Origin: Pseudomonas frederiksbergensis
GTDB taxonomy: Bacteria; Pseudomonadota; Gammaproteobacteria; Pseudomonadales; Pseudomonadaceae
NCBI RefSeq assembly: GCF_001952935.1
Contig: NZ_CP018319.1
Coordinates: forward strand, 481,001-545,000
Length of the DNA: 64,000 nt
Direction: 5' to 3'
A model generated the notes under the pieces. The model saw nothing but the letters and a program-made list of their open reading frames with translations. It made no database searches and was not told the origin of the DNA. The translations under genes were made by a program, and so were the position numbers. This document shows, piece after piece, positions 54,419-64,000 of this stretch (positions within the stretch are counted from its first letter, which is position 1; each line of letters begins with the position of its first letter).

Positions 54419-55092
54419 GCGCCGAAGCGCCGTTCAGGGCCGCGATAGCGGGCATTCTCCCGCAGCCACTCGATGACCTGTTCGTTGCTCGCCTCGGGAT
54501 GAGCCACCAGGAAACCCGCAATGTGCCCGCTCAACGCCGCGCAGCCGAGGCTGGCGCCGGACTGCCCCGGATAGGTGCCATGCACACACGCGGCAAAATC
54601 CGCTTGAGCGCTGTTGAGCCACGACCATTCCTGTTCGGAGCAACGGGCATCGCCGGTCACCCGCAGCACTTGGGGATAATTCGCCGGAAATACTCCTTCG
54701 CCCTGCGCCGGGCTGGACGCACACAGCAGGATGCCCCGCGCCACCGCTGCCGCGCAGGCTTCACGCAACAGGCTGCGATCCTGCCGCAGACCGAGGCTCA
54801 AATTGATTAGCCGAACGTCCTGCGCCACCAGCCAGTCAATCGCCGTGGCGATCTGCAACGCGCTGGTGACCCCGCGCTGGTCGAACACCTGAGCCACGCA
54901 AAATACCGCCGCAGGCGCCCGTCGACCGATGGCCTCGATCACCGCGCTGCCGTGGCCCAGCGGATCGTCGCGCAAATCGCTTTCGGCCATTCCATCGGCC
55001 AGCAACGAAAAGCGCCGCCCGGCGACCACTTGCACCCGTTGCGCTGCCGAGTGACCGCTATCCACCACACCAATCCGCAGCTCAGGCTTCAT
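54415..55092 (-). CDS. qhpE: Subtilisin-like protease for gamma-subunit leader removal
   Basis: A 225-residue subtilisin-family protease without a signal peptide, therefore cytoplasmic. Triad: Asp11 (GVVDSG), His47 (LGHGSAV), Ser181 (SGASLGCAAL). In known qhp systems QhpE cleaves the QhpC leader after cross-linking. It is much shorter than secreted subtilisins and lacks a propeptide. The chosen ATG at 55092 overlaps the qhpF stop by 11 bp and starts [13 protein letters not shown]; a longer frame upstream is antisense-like sequence. Confidence 0.92.
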   Translation of the reverse strand: MKPELRIGVVDSGHSAAQRVQVVAGRRFSLLADGMAESDLRDDPLGHGSAVIEAIGRRAPAAVFCVAQVFDQRGVTSALQIATAIDWLVAQDVRLINLSLGLRQDRSLLREACAAAVARGILLCASSPAQGEGVFPANYPQVLRVTGDARCSEQEWSWLNSAQADFAACVHGTYPGQSGASLGCAALSGHIAGFLVAHPEASNEQVIEWLRENARYRGPERRFGA

Positions 55093-56803
55093 GCAGCACC
55101 GTTTTTGAAATGAGTACGCCGTCGAGCAATTCGAAGCGCAAATCGGCATCGGCCAAGGTTGAAGGACGATGGCTGATGAGGATCCGCGTGCGCCCGGCAA
55201 ACAGTCGGTCGATGGCTTCGATGACTTCGCGCTCGGTGGCTTCATCCACCGCCGAGGTCGCTTCGTCCAGCACAAGAATCAATGGGTCCTGCAACAGCGC
55301 CCGGGCGATGGCGATGCGCTGTTTCTGCCCACCCGACAACTGCTGACCGCGTTCGCCCAACGGACTGTCGAGACCTTCGGGCAAAGACTCGATCAGGCTG
55401 TCGAGTTGCGCCAGCCGAGCGACTTCGGCAATCGCTTCACGGCTGGCGTCCGGCACCGCGTAGGCGAGATTGTCGGCGAGGCTGCCGCGAAACAGCACGA
55501 TGTCCTGACTGACCACCGCAATCCGCCTACGCAGCTGGAACAGGTCCAGTTCGCGCAGATCGACCTCTCCCAGCAACACTCGGCCGGACTGCGGATCGTG
55601 GTGCCGTTGCAGCAGGTCGATCAGGGTCGATTTACCGACCCCGGAGCCGCCGCTCAGGGCGACTTTCAAACCGTAGGGAATTCGTGCTTCGATGCCGCGC
55701 AGGGTCGTCGGGCGACCGGGATGGCTGAAGTGCACGTTGTCGAAACGCAGCTCGCCGGAAGTCGGCATCGGTTGCGGCGTAATCGGTGTGAGAACGGTGG
55801 GTTCTTCGCCGCGCAATTCCATCACGCGCCCGAGGCTGACGGTCATTCGTTGGACCGCGACATAGAGCCCGAGCAAGCTCTGCACCGGTCCGACGGCCAT
55901 GCCCAGATAGGTGGAAAACGCGATCAGCGCGCCCAGTTGCCAAGTCCCCTGCACCACCCAATATCCGCCGATCAGGAACGCACAGGCACGGGACAGCGAC
56001 GTCAGAGTGCCCGGCACCGCCTGGGTGAAAAACTCGGTGACTTGCAGGCGCAGCAACTGGCTCATGTAGCCTTGACCCAGGGTTTCCAGGCGCCGCGATT
56101 CACGCTGTTGCTGGCCGGCGGACTGGATGAATTTCATCACCGGCAACGTCTCGACCATGAACGAGGACATGTCCGCCGAGCGCTCGCGCAATTGCCGCAC
56201 ATCGCGCTCGACCTTTCGCCGCATCCAGCGCAGCCAGAGCACGTCTAGGGGAATCAGCACCAGTGCCAGCAACGAGAGTTTCCACGACAGGGTCAGCAGC
56301 ATCGCCACGGCGCAGACCAGGCCGATCACGTTCGACACTGCCGAGAACAGCGAGTCCACGGCAAAGCGCTGGATCTCCGCAACATCGCCATCGAGGCGCG
56401 ACATCAGGTCACCGATTCGGCGCTGTCCATAGAAACTCGGCGAGAGGGTTTGCAGATGTCGATAGAGGTCATCGCGCAGGGCAAACAGAATCCGCCCGGA
56501 CAGCCGCGTGTGCAGGTAACGGTTGATCCCCGACAGCAGCGTTCCCAGCAGCCCGGCCACGATCATCAGCCCGGCGATCAGCACCAGCATCGGGAAGTTG
56601 CGTGCGAGCAAACCATCGTCGATCAGCAGTTTGGTCAGCCAAGGCTGGACCAGCACCAGTAACGAGGCGCAGACCGACAGCCCGAGCAGCCCGGCAATCG
56701 CCAGACGATGGGGCCGTACGAAGCTGTACAGCCAGCGCAACGCCGCTTGCAGGGCTTCAGGGTCCTGGCTGTCGATCAGCCGAACGATCAAGCGCTGCAT
56801 CAC
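55082..56803 (-). CDS. qhpF: ABC exporter (fused TM and ATPase) for gamma-subunit export
   Basis: A 573-residue half-transporter: six TM helices at about 25-310, then an ATPase with Walker A ([13 protein letters not shown]), signature ([16 protein letters not shown]) and Walker B ([14 protein letters not shown]). No peptidase C39 domain. In qhp clusters this protein is associated with delivery of the cross-linked gamma subunit to the periplasm; substrate is inferred from context. It overlaps the regulator stop by 4 bp. Confidence 0.9.
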   Translation of the reverse strand: MMQRLIVRLIDSQDPEALQAALRWLYSFVRPHRLAIAGLLGLSVCASLLVLVQPWLTKLLIDDGLLARNFPMLVLIAGLMIVAGLLGTLLSGINRYLHTRLSGRILFALRDDLYRHLQTLSPSFYGQRRIGDLMSRLDGDVAEIQRFAVDSLFSAVSNVIGLVCAVAMLLTLSWKLSLLALVLIPLDVLWLRWMRRKVERDVRQLRERSADMSSFMVETLPVMKFIQSAGQQQRESRRLETLGQGYMSQLLRLQVTEFFTQAVPGTLTSLSRACAFLIGGYWVVQGTWQLGALIAFSTYLGMAVGPVQSLLGLYVAVQRMTVSLGRVMELRGEEPTVLTPITPQPMPTSGELRFDNVHFSHPGRPTTLRGIEARIPYGLKVALSGGSGVGKSTLIDLLQRHHDPQSGRVLLGEVDLRELDLFQLRRRIAVVSQDIVLFRGSLADNLAYAVPDASREAIAEVARLAQLDSLIESLPEGLDSPLGERGQQLSGGQKQRIAIARALLQDPLILVLDEATSAVDEATEREVIEAIDRLFAGRTRILISHRPSTLADADLRFELLDGVLISKTVLHEA

Positions 56804-58707
56804 GAGCGCAACTGTTTTAGCTTGCGATACAAGGTCGCGCGGCTGATGCCCAAGGCGTCGGCGGCGGCCGAGACGTTGCCCTGGTGAGTGTCCAGGGACT
56901 GACGAATCAGCTCCAGTTCATTTTCGCGAATGCTGCCGGCCTGAGGACGTTCGCTGGCGCTTAACTCGTCGAGCATGCTGTCGGGCAAGTGGTCGAGGGT
57001 GAGTACGGTGTCCCCCGGCTCGCGCATGGCCAGCGCGGTGCGCAAGACCATTTCCAGTTGGCGGATGTTGCCCGGCCAGTGATAGCCGCCGAGCAAGCGG
57101 TTCAAATCGTCATGCAGAACCATCGTCGGCGCACCCAGTCTGGCCAGCAGGCGCGTGACCAGAGCGCTGAAATCCTCACGTTCGCGCAAGGCCGGGAGCA
57201 TCACGCTAATGCCGTTGACTCGATAAAACAGGTCTTCACGAAAGTGTTTTTCCTTGACCAGTCGCTTGAGGTCGCGGTGGGTGGCGCAGATCAGTGCAAT
57301 GTCGATGTCTTGCTCTTCACCGGCACCCAGCGGTGCCACTTTACGGTCCTGCAACACCCGCAACAGACGGGCCTGCAAGGCCAGCGGCATGTCGCCGATT
57401 TCATCGAGAAACAAGGTGCCGCCGTGGGCCTGTTGCAGCCGACCGATCATCCCCCCGCGACGGGAGCCGGTGAACGCGCCTTCGCGGTAGCCGAACAGTT
57501 CCGACTCGATCAGGCCTTCGGGGATCGCCGCGCAGTTCACCGCGACAAAGGGTTTGTCGCAGCGGGTGCCGGCCATGTGCAGGGCGCGGGCGATGACTTC
57601 CTTGCCGGTGCCGGTTTCGCCCAGCAGCAACACCGGCAGCTCATTGGCCAGGCCTTGACGGGCCATGCGCAAGGCTCGGGCATAACGGACATTGCTGCCG
57701 GCCAGAAATTCGAGATCCGGTTGTGCTTTGGCGGTTTTCGCCGGGCTGCGCGGCGGCGTGCTGACGTTGATCGTACGCTGCGGCGCGCGCAGGGTTTTGT
57801 AGAAGAACTCGCCTTTGGCGGTTTGCAGACTGCCGACACCGCCCTGATGCAGACGCGACAAAAGTTGCAGGCCATCGACGCCCAGAAACTCTTCACAGCG
57901 GCGACCGACCAGCGCCGATCGCTCGGCATGCAGCAACTGACAGGCCTGGGCGCTGACCGCGAGAATCTGCCCGCCAAGGCTCACGGCCAACAAGCCCTGC
58001 CAAGGGGATTCGAGGTACTGCCGACGGCTGTGGAAGGCCAGGACGATCTCGTCCGGATAACTGGCGTTGAACACCCGGCTTTCGATCTGGCTGACGGCCA
58101 TGGCCAGCAACGCAGTGCTGTCGTGAACGCGGCCGAGCGGACCTTCGCGGGTCAGATCGAGTACGCCGAGGATGTCGCCCTGCGGACAATGGATCGGCAC
58201 CGAGGTGCAGGAGAAATCGGTCAAGCGATCGAGGTAATGTTCGCCGCAATCGATCATCGTTGGCCGGGCCTCCACCAGTGCGGTGCCCAGCGCGTTGGTG
58301 CCGCGAGCGGCTTCGCTCCAGCAGGCACCTAGGGTGATGTCTTGCAGGCCGCAGCCCTTGAGGCGATCGGCGCGGCCTTCGACAGCTAGAATGGTGGCGT
58401 CGGAATTGGCGAGGATGACCAGCCCTTCCTTGCCCTGACGTTCGGCCAGGTAATCGATGGCCGGCAATGCCGCATCGATCAACAGCCGATTGCTCGCCAA
58501 CAGCACGTCGAGGCTCGCGCTCGATTCCAGCGCCAGCTCGTGCTTGGCATTGAAATGCACACCATGGCTGAGGCTACGCCGCCACGACGCGTCGATTTCC
58601 GCCCGCAACACGCCATCCGGGACTTCGCCCTCGAGATGGAGTTTTTCCCGGGCCAGCCGAGCTTCATGGTGCAACGTGGGATGAGTTGTTTTTATTAGCG
58701 TCATCAA
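56800..58707 (-). CDS. Sigma-54-dependent activator (AcoR/GAF type) of the qhp cluster
   Basis: A 635-residue enhancer-binding protein. N-terminal GAF-type sensor (about 70-230) of the AcoR/DhaR kind, a PAS-like linker, then an AAA+ domain with Walker A GETGTGKE, the sigma-54 contact loop [10 protein letters not shown] and Walker [13 protein letters not shown]. It ends with a Fis-type HTH ([25 protein letters not shown]). First gene of the operon with qhpF, qhpE and qhpG (4 bp overlaps). It likely activates the sigma-54 promoter upstream of the aldehyde dehydrogenase and probably of qhpA. The start ATG at 58707 gives [18 protein letters not shown]. Confidence 0.92.
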   Translation of the reverse strand: MMTLIKTTHPTLHHEARLAREKLHLEGEVPDGVLRAEIDASWRRSLSHGVHFNAKHELALESSASLDVLLASNRLLIDAALPAIDYLAERQGKEGLVILANSDATILAVEGRADRLKGCGLQDITLGACWSEAARGTNALGTALVEARPTMIDCGEHYLDRLTDFSCTSVPIHCPQGDILGVLDLTREGPLGRVHDSTALLAMAVSQIESRVFNASYPDEIVLAFHSRRQYLESPWQGLLAVSLGGQILAVSAQACQLLHAERSALVGRRCEEFLGVDGLQLLSRLHQGGVGSLQTAKGEFFYKTLRAPQRTINVSTPPRSPAKTAKAQPDLEFLAGSNVRYARALRMARQGLANELPVLLLGETGTGKEVIARALHMAGTRCDKPFVAVNCAAIPEGLIESELFGYREGAFTGSRRGGMIGRLQQAHGGTLFLDEIGDMPLALQARLLRVLQDRKVAPLGAGEEQDIDIALICATHRDLKRLVKEKHFREDLFYRVNGISVMLPALREREDFSALVTRLLARLGAPTMVLHDDLNRLLGGYHWPGNIRQLEMVLRTALAMREPGDTVLTLDHLPDSMLDELSASERPQAGSIRENELELIRQSLDTHQGNVSAAADALGISRATLYRKLKQLRS

Positions 58708-58965
58708 GCGCTCCGGATCGGTCCGCCCTGCGCTTTTTTAAGATCAGCGCCCTGGCGCAATCTTTACGTTAACGTCAGGGCGATGGCAAGTGCCTTATGG
58801 CGCTTGCGTTTCATCCGTGGCACCGCGTCATCGTTCATCGCGAGCAGGCTCCCACAAGTTCAGCGTTGCCCAGAAAACTGCGGTTCAACTCAGTCAACTG
58901 TGAGCAACACGTCCTCGGCTTCGTTATGGCTCAAGCCGCCGACACACGGCATAAATACCGAGCGC

Positions 58966-60858
58966 TTACACGTGAGGGGGGCCCGGTGCTTTGCTCGGTG
59001 TCGCGTATTGCGGCTTCAAGTGGCCGTCCTGATCGAGTAGCCAGGCATCCATGATCTGCCGTACCACGGGACCTGCGACGCGGCCGCCGGCCTCGCCGTT
59101 TTCGATCATCACCGAGATGACGATCTTCGGATGTTCAGCCGGGGCAAAACCGACGAACAAGGCGTTGTCGCGGTTACGCTCCAGGGTTTTCGCACGGTTG
59201 TAGCGCTCGCCTTGCTTGATCGCCACCACTTGCGCGGTACCACTCTTGCCGGCGATGCGGTACTGAGCGCCCTGCGCTGCCGCCCGCGCAATCCCGCGAG
59301 CGTCGTGCATCACCATTTGCATGCCGTGGTTGACCTGCTCCCAGTCACGCGGGTCTTTCAACAGGATGTTTGGCATTGGGTGCTCATCCACTGGCGCAAC
59401 ACCGTCCACGGTTTTGGCCAGGTGCGGGCGATTCCAGACACCTTTGTTAGCGATCAGTGCCGTGGCCTGGGCGAGCTGCAATGGGGTGACCTGCATGTAA
59501 CCCTGGCCGATGCCAAGGATCACAGTCTCACCCGGGAACCACGCCTGACGGCGCGTAGCACGCTTCCAGGCTTGCGATGGCATCAGGCCGGCAGACTCTT
59601 CGAACATGTCCAGCGAGACTTTCTCGCCGAGGCCGAACATGGCCATGTAGTCATGCAGTCGGTCGATGCCCAGCTTGTGGGCCAGGTCGTAGAAGTAAGT
59701 GTCGTTGGAGCGCATGATCGCCGCGTCCATGTCCACCCAGCCATCGCCGCTGTGGTTCCAGTTGCGGTATTTGTGATCGAAGTCCGGGAGTTGGTAGTAA
59801 CCAGGGTCGAAGACGCGGGTCTGCGGGGTAACGACGCCGGCGTCGAGGCCGGCAATGGCGACTTCCGGCTTGATGGTCGAGCCCGGTGCGTACAGGCCGC
59901 GCAGCACGCGGTTGAACAGCGGCCGGTCAATGGAATCGTGCAGCGCTGCGTATTCCTTGAAGCTGATTCCGGTGACGAACAGGTTCGGGTCGAAACTCGG
60001 CTTGCTGACCATCGCGAGTACTTCGCCGGTCGACGGGTCGAGAGCGACCACCGAACCGCGACGATCACCCAAGGCTTCCTCGGCGGCTTCCTGAAGTTTG
60101 ACGTCGAGGCTCAGTACGATGTTTTTGCCTGGGATCGGATCGGTGTGCTTGAGCACTCGCAGGACCCGGCCTTGAGCGTTGGTCTCGACCTCTTCGTAAC
60201 CCACTTGGCCGTGCAACTGCGACTCGTAGAATTTTTCGATGCCGGTCTTGCCGATTGATTGAGTGCCACGGTATTCCACCGTGTCCAGGGCTTTGGACTC
60301 TTTCTCGTTGATGCGGCCGACGTAGCCGATCGAATGCGCAAAGTGCGCACCCATCGGGTAGTGGCGAACGAATTGTGGCTCTACATCGATCCCCGGCAGA
60401 CGGAACTCGTTGACCGCCAACACGGCGATTTGTTCTTCGCTGAGCTCGTAGAACAAAGTGACCGGCACGAAAGGATGCCGGGGCTGCTTCATTGCCTTGT
60501 CGAACAGTGCTCGATCTTCTGTCGGCAAGTGCAGGAGGCTGACGACTTCATCCAGCTCCTCTTTAACATCGGAGGCGCGTTCGCGGGTGATGGTCAGGTT
60601 GAAGCTGGGGCGGTTGTCCGCCAGAACCACGCCATTGCGGTCATAGATCAATCCGCGCGTGGGGGTGATCGGCAGGACGTGGACGCGATTGTTTTCTGAG
60701 ATCGTCGAGTGATAGTCAAACTCGACCACTTCCAGGACATACATGCGCACGACCAGCGCGCAGGTAATGGCAACAACGAACAGGGCGCAAGCCATCAGTC
60801 TTTTGTTGACCAGACGCGTCTCTTTTTCGTGGTCCTTTATGGGTATCGGTTGGGGCAT
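58966..60858 (-). CDS. Penicillin-binding protein 2 (MrdA-type transpeptidase), probable second copy
   Basis: A 630-residue class B PBP. One TM helix (about 22-42), a PBP dimerisation region, then the transpeptidase with active-site SxxK (PGSTIKPEVA), SxN (MRSNDTYFY) and KSG (AGKSGTAQV). The start MPQPIPIKDHEKETRL matches PBP2. The gene has no rlmH or rodA partners, which normally flank the housekeeping mrdA, and sits alone downstream of the rRNA operon. It is therefore probably the paralogue known in P. fluorescens-group genomes. The 258 bp after it (58708-58965) hold one half REP copy only. Confidence 0.93.
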   Translation of the reverse strand: MPQPIPIKDHEKETRLVNKRLMACALFVVAITCALVVRMYVLEVVEFDYHSTISENNRVHVLPITPTRGLIYDRNGVVLADNRPSFNLTITRERASDVKEELDEVVSLLHLPTEDRALFDKAMKQPRHPFVPVTLFYELSEEQIAVLAVNEFRLPGIDVEPQFVRHYPMGAHFAHSIGYVGRINEKESKALDTVEYRGTQSIGKTGIEKFYESQLHGQVGYEEVETNAQGRVLRVLKHTDPIPGKNIVLSLDVKLQEAAEEALGDRRGSVVALDPSTGEVLAMVSKPSFDPNLFVTGISFKEYAALHDSIDRPLFNRVLRGLYAPGSTIKPEVAIAGLDAGVVTPQTRVFDPGYYQLPDFDHKYRNWNHSGDGWVDMDAAIMRSNDTYFYDLAHKLGIDRLHDYMAMFGLGEKVSLDMFEESAGLMPSQAWKRATRRQAWFPGETVILGIGQGYMQVTPLQLAQATALIANKGVWNRPHLAKTVDGVAPVDEHPMPNILLKDPRDWEQVNHGMQMVMHDARGIARAAAQGAQYRIAGKSGTAQVVAIKQGERYNRAKTLERNRDNALFVGFAPAEHPKIVISVMIENGEAGGRVAGPVVRQIMDAWLLDQDGHLKPQYATPSKAPGPPHV

Positions 60859-61022
60859 TTCTGCAGCAGCTCTTTGACTAAAAAGGGGGGCGCCAATCCG
60901 TATGCTTGAAATCAGTCCGTTAAAAAACGAGCTGCACCATACCAAAAACCGGGCGGTCAATTTAGTGGGATTTCTTCTAACGGGTGCGCCTTTTTCGCTA
61001 CTGCACTTTCCTGCGAACAAAA

Positions 61023-61058
61023 CAAAACCCCTACCTGCATACGCAGATAGGGGTTTCG
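61023..61058 (-). terminator. rrn operon terminator
   Basis: On the minus strand ACCCCTATCTGCG / GCAGGTAGGGGT form a stem followed by TTTTGTTTTG. It lies directly after the 5S gene. Confidence 0.88.
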
Positions 61059-61066
61059 GAATTTAA

Positions 61067-61184
61067 TCTTGACGATGACCTACTCTCACATGGGGAAACC
61101 CCACACTACCATCGGCGATGCATCGTTTCACTGCTGAGTTCGGGATGGGATCAGGTGGTTCCAATGCTCTATGGTCGTCAAGAA
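61067..61184 (-). rRNA. rrf: 5S rRNA
   Basis: Minus strand reads CTTGACGACCATAGAGC at the 5' end, CCCATCCCGAACTCAG in the loop and GAGAGTAGGTCATCGTCAAG at the 3' end, which pair to close the terminal stem. Length about 116. Ends are set by this pairing (plus or minus 2). Confidence 0.95.
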
Positions 61185-61349
61185 ATTCGGTAGCCAGGTC
61201 GTTTACCTTACGGTTCACGCTCCAGCGAATGGGTATGCGATAGATTTGTGTGTTTCGTTTCGAATTTTCGACTTGTATCGTCTTCACACACCGCAATCTG
61301 GTGCCCCTTTTCATTTATAAAGAAGGGTCAGCAAATTGCTTGGGTGTTA
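61185..61349 (-). other. 23S-5S rRNA spacer
   Basis: Transcribed spacer of about 165 bp between 23S and 5S genes. No tRNA is present in it. Confidence 0.8.

Positions 61350-64000
<2,651 letters not shown>

Overview
The window reads as chromosomal DNA of a fluorescent Pseudomonas (P. fluorescens group). Evidence: high GC with GC-rich third positions, a Pseudomonas-type 23S-5S rRNA end, many REP/REPIN palindromes of the GTGGGAGCGGGCTTGCTCGCGAA type, Pseudomonas-specific families (DUF1652, DUF6124/DUF3077-like), a FecIRA system, an isonitrile hydratase and a complete quinohemoprotein amine dehydrogenase cluster. Strain-level identity cannot be read from this sequence alone.

Layout. 0-11.8 kb: tail of a chemotaxis receptor; a two-component system with two small PepSY proteins; a patatin-like lipase; queD; an Asp-nucleophile alpha/beta hydrolase; codBA (cytosine uptake and deamination) behind a strong sigma-54-type promoter; a DapF-like gene broken by an in-frame TGA; an MFS exporter. 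12-16.1 kb: fecA, fecR, fecI (ferric dicitrate uptake). 16.2-19.6 kb: a frameshifted DUF6124-like gene and its partner, then an AT-rich, apparently acquired cassette: XRE-type regulator, a YhhQ/DUF165-type queuosine-precursor transporter with an extra N-terminal domain, and convergently an enterobacterial-type queC. 19.8-28.9 kb: an EmrAB-type pump, AhpD-like protein, a probable sigma/FecR fusion remnant, an MscS-cNMP channel, ycaC, pirin with a divergent LysR regulator, and dkgB. 28.9-39 kb: a BvgS-like hybrid kinase with its LuxR-type regulator and a degenerate receiver protein; an ECF sigma factor divergent from an FpvA-like siderophore receptor; a type II thioesterase and an MFS protein. 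39-45.6 kb: GH15 enzyme, GlxA-type regulator divergent from isonitrile hydratase, an AHSA1 protein followed by a small gene split over two frames, a GFA protein and an LprI-like protein.

45.7-58.7 kb is the metabolic centrepiece. qhpA-D-C-B encode the subunits and radical-SAM maturase of quinohemoprotein amine dehydrogenase. A divergent aldehyde dehydrogenase would oxidise the aldehyde product. A second operon carries a sigma-54 activator, an ABC exporter (qhpF), a subtilisin-like leader peptidase (qhpE) and an FAD monooxygenase (qhpG). The gamma subunit keeps a 28-residue leader and every residue needed for the CTQ cofactor and three Cys-Asp/Glu thioether bridges. Together these would oxidise primary amines such as 2-phenylethylamine in the periplasm. 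The window ends with a PBP2 paralogue and the 3' end of an rRNA operon (5S and partial 23S, minus strand).

The most unusual items are the AT-rich queC/transporter/regulator cassette, the DapF-like gene lacking both catalytic cysteines and carrying an in-frame stop, and the two-frame small gene at 43.6-43.9 kb. All functional calls come from reading the sequence and from remembered family features; no search was run.
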